Source: Meghimatium bilineatum (lineage: Eukaryota; Mollusca; Gastropoda; Stylommatophora; Philomycidae). From it: a stretch of DNA of 64,000 nt. Below the pieces are notes generated by a model. The model was given only the letters and a program-made list of their open reading frames with translations. It did no database searches and had not been told where the DNA came from. The DNA lies in assembly GCA_034231615.1 (NCBI GenBank), contig CM067312.1:7303747-7367746 (forward strand), in the 5' to 3' direction. The position numbers and the translations under genes are program-made. Positions 1 to 11,200 of the stretch are shown here, piece by piece; positions within the stretch are counted from its first letter, which is position 1, and each line of letters begins with the position of its first letter.

Positions 1-33
1 AGTTCAGTGTACATTAGAAACTTAAAGACGGGG

Positions 34-145
34 AATTAATTGGCTGTAAGACCATCCAGGAACTAAAGCTGCAGGCAGCGGACCGCATCATATGGAGAAC
101 CAAAACCTCTGCCCTATGTGTCGCTTGCGGCATGAAAGGAACAAA
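34..145 (+). mobile_element. LINE 3' fragment
   Basis: A translated segment ends TKTSALCVACGMKGT, the same kind of W-K-x-x-x-SALC tail seen at 42420-42595 and 44990-45035. It is a degraded non-LTR retrotransposon C-terminus. Confidence 0.5.
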
Positions 146-279
146 CTAACATTCGAAACACTGCGCAGAATTTTAGACTTGCACCTATGGAGTCTCATAT
201 GTCTAGTAATTCATAAACGGATTTCCCCCTGAAAGCAATGGCAAACTAAAGAAGTGATGTGTCTAGTAATTCTATTTTA

Positions 280-640
280 GATCTACAGAAGAATGTTACG
301 TACACCAAGGACAGTTAATGAGACAAATCAAGAAGTATTAAGATCAATAAACGTAGAAGAGGGCTGGTTCCTTTACAACATCCTAACAAGAAAGTTGTGT
401 TTTTTATGGTCATATAGAGACATAACAGCATGGAAAGATTAATAGCTGAAGGCAGACAGTGGCCACAGGGGAAGAGGGCACCCAAGACAACGATGGTTCA
501 GTGATATATCAGATTGCTTAAATATGTCTCTAGCTGCAGCAGGTCAACTCGCCCAGAATCACAGAGTGTTCAGAGAATCCATAAGGAAGACAATATTCTA
601 GAAATAATATGTCCCATGATGATGATGATAGGTTATTCCT
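280..640 (+). mobile_element. LINE reverse-transcriptase tail
   Basis: Broken reading frames give YGHI.RHNSMERLIAEG, then RQRWFSDISDCLNMSLAAAG, typical of the end of LINE ORF2. It ends in ATGATGATGATAGG, a short-repeat 3' end. LRRC59 lies on the other strand. Confidence 0.65.
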
Positions 641-766
641 CAAACTGGTGATATATATTTGTCTTACATCAAAATGCCAATAACATCATGCATGCAATTT
701 ATTTATTGTAAACAAATTACAGAAAACTTAATGTGAAAATATTATGAGTGGCAAAAATAAATCTAC

Positions 767-839
767 CTTTTTGTCGCTTCAACTCTGCCTGTGACTGCTT
801 CTCCAGAAGAGCATCTAAGTCTGTCATATACCTCAGTAT
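767..839 (-). CDS. LRRC59: LRRC59 coding exon 4
   Basis: Twenty-four codons plus one base ([12 protein letters not shown], then [12 protein letters not shown]), after a TTGTAG acceptor and before AAG/GTAGAT. It matches in position the charged helix that follows the LRR cap in LRRC59. The next exon is outside the window. Confidence 0.8.
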
Positions 840-3800
840 CTACAACAAAATAAACAAGAGTCAAGGAATAGATCTATCTATATTTTCCTTTAAACTTCAG
901 AGAACTTCTTCCATCCTTGTGTAACATTCTATCTGTTATGTGTCCTTTACAAAACATTGTCATTGATTTCCATTTTGTAGGCATTTCGGTTCTGTGTGAG
1001 CTGCCAGGCCTCTTCCGGTGCTGTGTTCAGAAGGTCTTTGATATCCTGTGTCCATCGTAGTCTTGGTCTACCTCTTGCTCTCTTTCCTGGAACTTTTCCT
1101 TCCATGATTAATTTTTCTAAATCATTGTGTCTCTTTATATATCCAAAATATGTTAGCTTGTATTTTTTTGATAGTTTTGTATATAGTCCGGAGACTAAAC
1201 TAAACCACATTCAGCAATACGTTAGTGATAATTATGCCAAAAAGGTGAATAATCAAAGAGAAATATAGTTGGCTATAAAAGAATAAATATACAAGAATTG
1301 GACTTCGCTTGAACCACGGTGACAATGACGTCAGATCATTTTTGATGTTCCAATACCGTCTTTGTATTCTACACAAACAACTAATCTGCAGGACACCTGA
1401 AAAAAAGCTTTCAAGTGGGTATCATAAAATACTTCCAAAAAGTTGAAATCGAAAAATGTCAAGGGGCATGGAACTTGAAAGGCCATTTACACTACACAAT
1501 TGAATCTATTCACCAAACAGCAAGTGGACAAAATGGTGTTAAAGAGCGAGGCCACAAAGAAACAACAGGGACAATACAAACATAATTAAACAAAACATTC
1601 ACACTACAGCAGACACTCACGGAGTAGCAACACAGAACACATACTACAGGATTGTTCCAATTTCACTGTTTACAGAACAACAACCTGGCCCACTGGAGCT
1701 TCTCTGCAAAGCAAGTTATGTGGATCACAAGATGGCCTAAGACAAACCACCCTATACATTACCAATATCAGAATGAATGTTAACAATTGATCGAAGACGA
1801 AGAATAACAACAATCACAAATGTATCTTACCCGTACTGCACAATTTTTGCACTGTGTCTCATCCAAGCAGTCACCAGCATTTTTTTTCAGTCCATCTTCT
1901 AATGGATTATCTTTCAAATCCAACCACTTCAGTTTTCGAAGTTGACAGAATGACCGAGGTAATGTTCTCAGTTGGTTCCCTAACAGATCAAGGTGCTGCA
2001 AGTTTTCTAACTGGCCAAAGTCTCTAGGAAGTTCAGTTAAGGAATTGTTGCTCAGATCCAATTTTATTAGATGAGTGAGACTGCAAAATGTATCCTGCTC
2101 ACACAAAAAAAGGAATTTCAATTATACATTTATGGCTCCTATTCAAATATTACTTTATAACTTTATAACAAATATCTTATTCAAATATCTACAAATAATT
2201 ACGAATGTAAGAAATATTCAAACATGAATCTACAATTATAATTCAGATGTAAGAAATACTCATCTTTTGTGTTGTGTTCTTGATAATGGTCTTTTTGATC
2301 GAAATGTCAGTTTGTGTGTGTTGTCTTGTTTATTTGTGCTTTTAAAAACATCTGAATGGGAAATCATTTATCTTTGAAGGTTGTAGTGTGGTGATATTAT
2401 TACTCACACCATGGCCTCTGTAATTATTTATGGTCACAGCTCTAATATAACCAAATTGATCTCATGCCTGCGATTGAAAGGAGCGCACCTCACCATAAGA
2501 CATACAATTTTCATTTTTACTTAAAAGTAAAGTTAGGTCCTATGCAGTAACCTGCCACTGGGGAGGAAAACAACTCTTCATGTACTAAGAAGCAGCATCT
2601 TTTAGGTGGGGTGACCAGTTTCCTTTCTGGGTTTATCTTCCTTAACTTTGCATCATGTACCCATTTATAGCTGGGTCAACCGGAGGAGCGGTTGTGCTAG
2701 GCAAGAAATCATGACCTGATTTTTTTCTGCCCATGTGTCGTTTTGAACCTGACAGGTTTTGACAAGCACACTATCAACTAGGCTACAGCGATTATTTTTA
2801 CTTATAGGATCTTTTATAAATGTGAATACTACTACAGAATGGCTTGGAAACCTGAAAATGACAAAACACTACAACATAAGCCAAAGATATAACTGCTTAA
2901 AAAGAATAACTCTTAAACATAATACTAACATTAGATAGCAGGATAAGATAATGAAAAGAATAAACCTCACCTTGGAGACTAACAGGCCAAGTCTGTTAGA
3001 CAGACTCAGCTCTGATAGACAACCAGTTCATTTTAAAGACAACCAGGAGAGAGAATTGAAATGGATACACTCTGAAAAACAGTATAAAACATAGCTAGAA
3101 AAATAATGACATGGAACCCACAGCGAAAAAGAAAACATGGAAGACTAGGATTTCATAAGAGTCAATGAAGGACATGACAGTAGAGAATCAAGGAAAGAGT
3201 GACAACATATTCAAGGATAAAAACAAATTGAAATCCTTGCCCATGGCTTATGCACTCAAGGATATTTATACTACCTAGGGTTTGAATATTGATTGCTGTC
3301 TTTTGCTGTAATCATTTTTTTTAAAACATTTAATCATATAATCAATTCATGAATCCTGTACTCAATACACAGCAAATATCATGAAATGTATTAACAAACA
3401 CTTACCGGTAAAACTTTCAACAGATTACGTGACAGGTCCAAGTGTGTAGCCTTAGGTAACGCTGCCTGAATAAACGGGGAAGAGGGTATATGAGTAATGC
3501 AATTACAATTTAAGAACTAAAAACTTAGGCTTTCGTTAGTATTTATTAAAAATTGAGTGATTGGCAGACTGTAGTAAAACTGTGAACCGTGTGATAACAT
3601 ATTGAAAAGACAAAAATCTTTTATTTTTCAGTTTCTCATTGAACATCATAAGATTGACGTTATGACCAAAAGGTCTTTATCAAGAAAGGGACAAACACAC
3701 AGAATAGAACCACAAAATCAAAAGGAAACTGCATGCAATAGCAATGTTATATACAGTACACAGGTCAGCAAAAAACAACAAATAGAGATAAAGAGAGGCA

Positions 3801-6800
3801 AGAACCATGAAATGTGAATACATGACAAGAAACTACAGAAGGGCACACAAAGATAATGCAAAAATGAAATAAGAGTATTAAGATAATTTCTTAATGTTAA
3901 AATTCTTCACAAATCGCATTGATAGAATACTTTTTTTTTTATTGCTGATTATAACAAATTTTTACACTTTAGTTTTCAATTTTGCATTTTCTTTTTATAT
4001 ATTATATATTTCGGTTCTATCAATGAGAGCTATGGAATTGAGAGCATCTCAGAAGCCCATTCATGGTAGGTCATAGTATCAAATCTTTTTCTTCTGCTTT
4101 TGTCCTCAAATTCCTGCAGATTAGCAGGATGTAGCCTGAAGAACAGAGTATGTTGATTCATGGTTTACAACTTTGTAACATGGCTTCTGGGCCACTTTGA
4201 CCTTAAACTGGATGGAAAAGCCAACTCCACTTCAAAACTTCTGTAGCTGCATATTAGGACATCACACCTGTCAACCTGTTGAGACTTAAAACCATAAAAA
4301 AAAGTTATGAAATACCGTAAAACCATACACAATGGCGAGGAGGGCTCCATCCGCACAAACAAACATAAAAAAGTCATTCGGGTTTGGTTATTTTTACGGG
4401 TAGTTTGCCTTTGTTTAACATAGACAGTCATAGTGTGGGAAAATAATAGAGCACAAACACTAGGCCTATTTATCTTTATGTAACTTTAATACGAAAAAAT
4501 GAAAAATGAAAAAAAATAAAAATAAATACAGAGAATGGATGCTTAGATCCGTTTGAAACTATAGCAACTTGTTGGAGTGCTCTATAAAGCATTCAACAAT
4601 AATTTCAACTATCCATGAATAGCGCACATCATGCATTTATGATCAGCGGAGATCGTGCAACTATAACCAGCAGAGATCGTGCAACTATGATCGGCATCGA
4701 TCGTGCATCTATGACCGGCGGAGAATGTGCATCTATAAACGGCGAAGAATGTGCATCTATGACTGGCGGAGATCGAGCATTTATGACCGGCGAAGAATGT
4801 GCACCTATGACCGGCGGAGAACGTGCATCTATGAATAGCAGAGATTGTGCATCGACTATCGGCGGAGGTCATACAACTATGACCCGTGAAGATTGTGCAG
4901 CTATAACCGGCAGGGATTGTGCATCTATGAATAGCGGAGACTGTGCATATATTATCGGCGGAGACTGTACAACTATGACTCGTAGAGATTGTGCATCTAT
5001 AGCAGCATTTTCAGACGCGTAAATGCCTGTGTACGCCCATAAAGACGTACAGCTTGGAAAAAACCGTAAAAATTACGGCGATTTACGTGCAGTTGACAGG
5101 TATGGGACATACATGCAAGGTAAACAGTGTTGCTATTTGTTACTCCCCTTTCTGACCCAGCAACAGACGAATCTAGTACACCTGCATAGTGCTCCAATCA
5201 GTTGAAGAACCAATCTTCAGATCTTTTCAGAGGATGAAATTTCTCCCAGTCATTATCAATTCTATCATTCTCTAAAAGCATTAGCACATTATCTTTTTTT
5301 TAATCTTTCTCTTTATTATTTCGTAGATTAACCATATAACTACACTAACTTTATCCTTTCTCATATTATAAATTTAATCCAACCTAGAGAATGCCCTAAA
5401 GCTGATATTGATAACCAAGACATGAGAAAAAAACTGGGAATAACTATAAAAAGTTGGAAGAGGTTTTTTGATGATCTATGCCTCTAAGGAATGATCTAAG
5501 GAAGATGAAAAATGACTAATAACAGTTCATTGTGTATGACAGGAGTGAGAATAAGGTTCAATATGTTCTGATTACCTTGGAAGAAAACAATACAACATCA
5601 AGTTTGGGGAAGTCCTAAAATGTAAGTCAGCAAACGTAAAATAAATAGGGTTTACTCATGTACTTTGGGGGGGGGTGTGTGTGTGTGTGTGTTATGTAAA
5701 TGTTCAATAGCATGTTATTTGATGCGTTGTTTATATTACGCAAAAAGTTTTCACAGAATGTGAAATTTTTAAACTTATCTGAATGGTTGAGGATAGAGAT
5801 CTTTTTACATTAAATGCCTCAACAATGTGACTCCCAAAAGCTTATAGGTTTTATTATTATTTTTTTAAATTGACATTAAGCAGGGGAGGAGAGTTCCTGA
5901 ATTCTTGATCTGGGCCAAAATTTTGGATGTAATTTATGGAAATGATCATCAATGACAATAACAATTATTAATACTCAGTAGTGTGTGACTGTGTTTGTTA
6001 ACCCCAGGAATTGCAAGCGATTAGCTTACTTCCTATGTGCAGTGGATTGGTTTTTCTGAGCTTTCTTTCATACCCAGGTGACTTCAGATTAGTGTAATGC
6101 CTATTGAAGAGAGAGTCTTTGTGACTTTGATCATCTACACCTAACACTACATAGATGATAAATAAGCAATAATTTTTACATATATGGTATAGACTGAGGC
6201 GCATCTTACTTTTAATTCTTCACTGTGACCTTTGTTCTAGTTTCGAGGTATTACCTAACCGTTGCAGTGTAATTGAAGTAAGGTTAGGGTTAGTATTTAA
6301 AATTATGGCAAATTTTACCTTAGCGGCTCAATTGGGGAGGCTCTCTCAGTGTGTAGAGTGCAGAAATAATGAGCGTGCAGTACAAATCATTGGAAAAGAA
6401 ACAAATTATGTAACATCTCGTCTGTGTCAAGAGATGAACTTTTCTTCTGCAGTGAAGGCGCAGGTACAGTAGCAAGTAATGGTTGGTATTCCGGGGAAAT
6501 TCATGACGTCAGTTAGTTAAAAATGTAAACAGTGTGCTATTTATAGCACAGTGGTTGAGTGAAGAATTAAAAGTTTAACCTTCACCGAGCCTATATCAAT
6601 CGCAGCCGCCGAGAAACAAAAAGGCCGCGCGCGCTTTTGGCGGTCCGGCCCTCCCAACGATAATATCGTGAGATTTACACGTACCACAGTCCGTGCACAT
6701 AGCTGGGGACATGCGCAATCGAAGCCGGTACATCCACCACTTCCGACATGATCGTTTTTAAGAATGGCTAGCTATTCGTAAAAGTTTAAGAGCAATTAAT

Positions 6801-7824
6801 CTGACCACATCTGTACACCGGTACGATGCCATGATGATGGATCGGTTTTACAGACCTTTATTTCATCATATTTCGAATAAAATAACATTGAATCGTGGCT
6901 TGAATCATGGATTATTAGGTTATTTAGTTTCACAGCAGTGAATATACAGAATGCCGTGCTGGTTTGGGGACTTGTACGTTTGATATCGAATATTTTGAAG
7001 TGGCAGAAAAAATAACTCTAGGCCTAAGCTCAAAGAATGATTTTACTGCAAATCTACATGTTTTATACAGTTCCCCCGGCTATATTTTGATAATTTCGCA
7101 GTGAAAGAACATAAATACAACAGATTTGCGTGATTTAGTTGACAGTGTTGCCAAGGAATTCGATATGTAAGGTAAGTTACTTTTTTTTTTTCCCCTCTTT
7201 ATTTGTTATAAAATATGTTTTTTGTGAAAAACGTCTTTACCACTTTCTCATACGTCTGGTATCACACACACACGTACATAAATTACACCAATATATGCAC
7301 AATTCAATTCTTTATTTATATGTGCAAATATTATTTAAATATCTCTAACAACCAAAAAATTATCACATTTTCAAAACAGTCACCATCAATAACGCAAATT
7401 TTCAAAAAAGATTCCGGTGGCAGGGAGACGTTTTGTATTTTTTAATCTGGCTTGCTAAAGGTTAATAAAAGTAAGTTTTACCTATTAGTATAGAATCATT
7501 AATATCCATACATAACCTTCTATATTTACTTGGAAATACATATAACGTACTGCTGTCGGATCAACACAAGACATGACAATATAATAACTAACTTATAAAT
7601 AGCAGACTCACTCTGATTTATTATTGAAATTTATTATTAAGTTTTTTAGGCGCCTGCTAGCTTTAATAAAGTTTAAGCTTAGTTTTACCTACAATTTTTA
7701 TATTAGAACATTTAAATCATAATAGTACTCTTACTAGTTCTTTTACTGGTACTGATTCAAGATTGTTAATGCTAAGATCAAGTTCGTTGCCATCCAGTTT
7801 GTCACGTAATGTTTCCTTCGGCAT
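767..7824 (-). CDS. LRRC59: LRRC59-like leucine-rich repeat protein, 5' four coding exons (3' end outside window)
   Basis: Join of 7735-7824, 3406-3465, 1831-2094 and 767-839, read on the minus strand; all junctions are GT-AG and keep frame (30 + 20 + 88 + 24 codons, one base over). The N-terminus contains [13 protein letters not shown] and the third exon contains [23 protein letters not shown] and [13 protein letters not shown], the signature order of LRRC59. LRRC59 is a tail-anchored ER and nuclear-envelope protein that contacts ribosomes and has roles in translation at the ER and nuclear import. Four to five LRRs occupy about residues 15-125; the lysine/glutamate-rich coiled segment begins in exon 4. 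The membrane anchor expected at the C-terminus is left of position 1. Divergent to IK. Family assignment is by recognition, not by a search. Confidence 0.88.
947..1210 (-). mobile_element. LINE reverse-transcriptase tail in LRRC59 intron 3
   Basis: The open frame contains [17 protein letters not shown] and [20 protein letters not shown], the classic end of LINE ORF2. It is intronic to LRRC59 and lies in the gene's own orientation. Confidence 0.75.
1580..1780 (+). mobile_element. LINE RNase H-type 3' tail
   Basis: One frame reads [18 protein letters not shown], then [13 protein letters not shown], resembling the C-terminal tail at 58240-58550. It lies next to LRRC59 exon 3. Confidence 0.45.
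1831..2094 (-). CDS. LRRC59: LRRC59 coding exon 3
   Basis: Eighty-eight codons carrying three LRRs and the cysteine-containing cap [13 protein letters not shown]. The acceptor is GAGCAG and the donor CGG/GTAAGA. The open frame continues past both splice sites, so the splice consensus and homology, not the open frame, set the ends. Confidence 0.9.
2540..2792 (-). mobile_element. tRNA-derived SINE (type C), copy 1
   Basis: On the minus strand it starts with a tRNA-like head: A-box-like TAGCCTAGTTGATAGTG and B-box-like AGGTTCAAAAC. The body matches 30585-30822. It sits in LRRC59 intron 2. Confidence 0.6.
3406..3465 (-). CDS. LRRC59: LRRC59 coding exon 2
   Basis: Twenty codons ([14 protein letters not shown] then LLKVLP), an LRR unit, between a TTCAG acceptor and a CCG/GTAAG donor. 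Both junctions are phase 0, joining KEL of exon 1 to AALPKAT as in known LRRC59 proteins. Confidence 0.9.
4088..4275 (-). mobile_element. SINE-A fragment
   Basis: Retains the GAA-side end, the CCTGC-TAATCT-GCAGG hairpin, the middle part and the region around GGGATGG, diverged. Confidence 0.6.
4618..5003. repeat. Minisatellite, 24-bp unit, about 16 copies
   Basis: The unit is close to CTATGACCGGCGGAGAATGTGCAT and each unit is diverged. It is GC-richer than its surroundings. The period is 8 codons, so frames stay open on both strands (135 aa plus, 87 aa minus), but nothing supports coding. It lies in LRRC59 intron 1. Confidence 0.9.
5093..5175 (-). mobile_element. SINE-A 5'-end fragment
   Basis: GGTAAACAGTGTTGCTAT, CTCCCCTTT and CAGCAACA match the 5' end of SINE-A in inverse orientation, about 90 bp past the minisatellite. 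Confidence 0.55.
5668..5692. repeat. Poly-G followed by (TG)n
   Basis: A run of G then about eight TG dinucleotides; simple sequence. Confidence 0.9.
5995..6165 (+). repeat. Interspersed repeat, copy 1
   Basis: Matches 37510-37680 in the same orientation (AATTGC-AGC-ATTAGCTT, CAGTG..TGGTTTTT, AATGCCTATTGAAG). Element class unknown. Confidence 0.5.
6208..6576. mobile_element. Small inverted-repeat element (candidate MITE)
   Basis: CTTTTAATTCTTCACT near 6210 is inverted exactly as AGTGAAGAATTAAAAG near 6560. The segment after the left end (GTGACCTTTGTTCTAG, TTTCGAGGT) is shared with 47706-47745 and, inverted, with 47875-47914. Confidence 0.45.
6575..7465. mobile_element. TTAA-ended element (piggyBac-like non-autonomous), copy 1
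   Basis: It begins TTAACCTTCACCGAGCC and ends with the inverse of TTAACCTTTAGCAAGCC, with TTAA at both ends. Its right 240 bp, inverted, matches the left part of the element at 62837-63931 over most of their length. No transposase frame. It lies in LRRC59 intron 1. Confidence 0.6.
7735..7824 (-). CDS. LRRC59: LRRC59 coding exon 1
   Basis: Thirty codons, starting at the ATG whose complement is at 7822-7824 and ending with KEL before a GTAAGA donor. It encodes [13 protein letters not shown], which is conserved at the start of this family and fixes the start codon. Confidence 0.9.
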
Positions 7825-8224
7825 TTTGATTATTTGAGGTAGACCCTAAATACTTCAAGTCTAACCAAAATACTGGTGGATGTTGACACGTACGTAAACA
7901 CAACCGGAAGTTTCACATGACTGACCTGTTTGGCTTGTAAAATAAAACATTAATTATTTTTAGGAATTTATATATGCATATATAAGATACATAGTAAATA
8001 ATTATATGCACTGTAAAAATATTTGCGCATTTTTACTAGTTACTAGTATCACAAATAAGGAAGTCATAATGATGGATTAACTAAATATTAGTGTAGTCTG
8101 CTCTGATACTGAATGAGAGTGTACAAAAATCTGATCAATTTATTACAAAATAATAGCTGAAGCCTGGAAAACAGTTTCTAGTGTTTACATAGAAGTGGTG
8201 TCAATAATAAGGATATCTAACAAG
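7825..8224. promoter_or_regulatory. Shared divergent promoter region, LRRC59 (left) and IK (right)
   Basis: Four hundred bases separate the two start codons. ACCGGAAGT at 7903-7911 is a perfect ETS/GABPA-type core, which is common in bidirectional housekeeping promoters. TACGTA occurs at 7890-7895. No convincing TATA box is positioned for either gene. Transcription start sites cannot be placed from sequence alone. Confidence 0.6.
7903..7911 (+). promoter_or_regulatory. ETS/GABPA-type motif ACCGGAAGT
   Basis: Exact match to the consensus. It lies 79 bp upstream of the LRRC59 ATG and 314 bp upstream of the IK ATG, in the short gap between the divergent genes. Confidence 0.5.
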
Positions 8225-8234
8225 ATGCCAGACA
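8225..8234 (+). CDS. IK: IK coding exon 1 (tiny: M-P-D plus one base)
   Basis: ATG CCA GAC A, then GTAATT. Splicing to exon 2 gives MPDKDSEVFSNPL, against MPERDSEPFSNPL in vertebrate IK. The -3 base is A, a good start context. Only ten coding bases are present, so the call rests on the joined peptide and the phase. Confidence 0.72.
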
Positions 8235-11200
8235 GTAATTATTCTGTTTATTGTATTTTGTTGCTATTTATGATTTCCCCGTTATGGTTTTATTTGACAC
8301 ATAAAATATGTGGGGTCGTGTCTTGAAATTTATTATTGTTACTGCTGTATAAATCATTAAATGTATTATTTTATCATAATAGACAGCTTGGCTTATATTG
8401 ATTTATCACCAATTGTCGATAATTAAATGAATTTATGCCTAATGAGTAGATAATGGCAATATGATGAGGATAACACGACCTATTGAACTTGCAATATCGT
8501 GAGTTAGACATAGACTAATTGTAGAAGTGAAAAAAATGTATACAAAGCTCAAAATGCAAAACATCTACAGATAATAAGACTGTTGGGATTACTTACTTTG
8601 AAGTTGATGGACAGAGGGAGTACGTTTGGAAACTGCTTCACCTGCTGGATTCTTCTTCAGCGTACATTCTCAAACTCCTGCTGAATTTCTCTTGTAGCAG
8701 GACCATGGTCCTATTGGATTTCCAGCAGGATGTAGTCCAGAGAATGGAAATGTGTTGTCGCCGTTTTATTTGCTCCAATGGCCCGACACATCCATCTTTG
8801 GCAGAACCTGCTGGATTCGACCACAGGGATAGAATAGACATTAAGGCTTCGATTTGGAGAATTTTGTTAATATTACACATTAGTACATCTGGATGTCTAC
8901 ATGGTAGAATGAGGAGCACCATATTCAACCATCAAGCTACAGGAGCAACTATGCATACCCCTGCCTTCATTATTTTCTGGGGGAGACTGAGCACACATGG
9001 GTCTGCCAGGAGTGTAAAGATGTTGGTTCATAACTCATGTGATTATGGTGCACAATTTTACTGCAGACTCCCATTCTCACAATTTTTTAGCCTTACTAAA
9101 GAACCATGTGCAGATCATCGAGCTGTCAGTCTTATGAACTTGGTCTCAACCTTATTCTCCTTTGTTCTCCTATTCAATGGGGTATTGGGACGCATATATG
9201 TGATTAGACATTTCTTAAATAAACTACTGTTGTCATGACCCCGAGGCAAGCTGTAGAACAAGAATGGACAAAATACAGCCAGAAAAATTAGTTTTACTTG
9301 TCTGCCAAGTTGTTTTTGAGTTTTTATTTGCACTGGCCCCTGAGCTCACAAAATATTAAGTTACAGATTATTGTAGCCAAATTGTGAACCATATCACTAA
9401 AAAGTGATAAAGATGAAATAATTGCATCAAATCTTTCATAAGTCAAGTTGAGTAAGTGTTCAGAACTAAGACTTGGGAAGAAAGTGTCTGCTGACCTCTT
9501 TAATTGTGAGAATAGGGGGGTTGAAAAATTTTTGACTTAGATCAAAGTACGTCTTTGAATTAAAAATAATTTGTCATATCTTTGATAATTTGTCTAGACC
9601 CTTGAGGTCCAGAGTTCAATCCACTGTTTGGATAGGATCTTTTCTTTCGAAAGTACAATCAAAATCATTCCTGTACATGTCACGGTATCTGCTATGGCAA
9701 AGTGGCCTTTATATCCACAGCCCATAGATTATATCCTCAAGTAATGTCAACTGATTCACAGTTTGACTAGATTATAGCTTCAGGTAATGTCAACTGATTC
9801 ACAGTTTGAATAGATTATAGCCTCAGATAATGTCAACTGATTCACAGTTTGACTAGATTATAGCCTCAAGTAATGTAAACTGATTCACTCAACAGAGTTA
9901 ATCTTCTTCTGCGATCAATTTCTGTGTATCTAGTTCTATATTCGTCATGTATGGAGCATTTATTTTGGGTCATTGGGGTTTTCCCCCTCCCCCAACTTGT
10001 TGTGCAGAGATCTTCTTGTGACCCAAATTCTTATTCTGTGAGCAACAAAGTGGAATAGTCTCATAGTATGTTTTGTAGCACTACAGATGCAGGCCTCTAC
10101 GTCATAGAGTCTACATACACTGAAATGGCTGCAGGAATGGAGAGCGGAGCACTTATGGGAATGCCCACATGCTGTGTAGTTAGTTTCTAATCAAGAACTG
10201 AATGTTTCCATTAATTTTACTGCACATATTTTTTTATTATATTAAATGTATTCTAAATAAAAATAAATGTACAAATTATTACTTTACTTTCCATTTTGTC
10301 CTTATTTCAGAAGATTCAGAAGTGTTTTCAAACCCTCTGCCCCCTACAGGGCACAGGATATCTATCGATGATGTTGGGGATGATGAGTAAGTCCATATAT
10401 ATTTTTGACTCTTTATTATCCATTATCCATTATATGCAGTTGGTCAATGAAAAATACAGGCCTAACACTGTATTCCACAATATCCTTCAGTCACAAATAA
10501 GGACAATACAAGGTTAGTGATACAAAGAACGCCAGACTGGTCAAGATTCAGAACGAGGTCCAACATTTTTGACTGAATAAGATAGCTAGGAACAATATCT
10601 GGTGGTTAGGAAAGGCCATGCACTATTATCTCTGATGTATTGTTCCCAGAATACAGGGCCCTCTTCATTCATTCGGTTAGTGCGAGTGGTACAAATGAAA
10701 GGAATATCCTTCAGGTAATTTGAGTGGGACAAATGAAAGGAATTTCCTTCAGGTAATTTGAGTGGGACAAATGAAAGGAATGCCCTTGCATCTTAACATT
10801 ACTAAAGTTTGTGTTAATGTCCATTTAACATGTCCACTCATTCTTATGATAAAGAGATTCCAAAGTATTGTGACGTTATGTCTTTGTCAGACTATAATCT
10901 GATTTTGGACTTTTGACACTTTCGGGGTGCCAAAATCACCTCCTCTGCTTATTATCAGATGTGTTTATATTCAGATATCTACGGTAGTTTATGCATTGAG
11001 GGACCTTGTCCACAGACAATTTTGAAAAGTATGAATTATGGTCGCTCTCATGACTGTGCAAGTTTGGTGTTAAGATCAGAGAAACCTAATAGATATAGGA
11101 AGAGACTCATAAATCATCATCAGACTGGAACTTTCGGGTGCTACACTCTGAAGAAATTATTGATGCAAGGATCAGAGCATCTATGAACTTGTCCAGAGTG

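Noticed and set aside
4615-5022. 135-aa frame with MTGGECAS repeats as an antifreeze- or silk-like protein
   Set aside because: It coincides with a 24-bp minisatellite, is also open on the other strand, and lies in LRRC59 intron 1 without gene context.
6280-6300. Telomere-like repeat (GGTTAGGGTTAG)
   Set aside because: Only about two units, within a transposon-like segment; chance or part of the element.
7165-7175. IK first exon ending at GTAAGTT near 7172
   Set aside because: The ATG there is followed at once by TAA, and the site lies inside a TTAA-ended element.
7879-7888. Alternative IK exon 1 at ATG TTG ACA C before GTACGT
   Set aside because: In phase, but it would give MLTQDSE. The ATG at 8225 gives MPDKDSE, which fits the conserved N-terminus much better.
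8705-9238. 177-aa frame
   Set aside because: It starts inside a SINE-B and continues into unrelated intron sequence; no family motif.
9115-9333. Minus-strand conserved protein exon
   Set aside because: No recognisable family, no splice-bounded exon and no neighbouring exons; treated as intron sequence.
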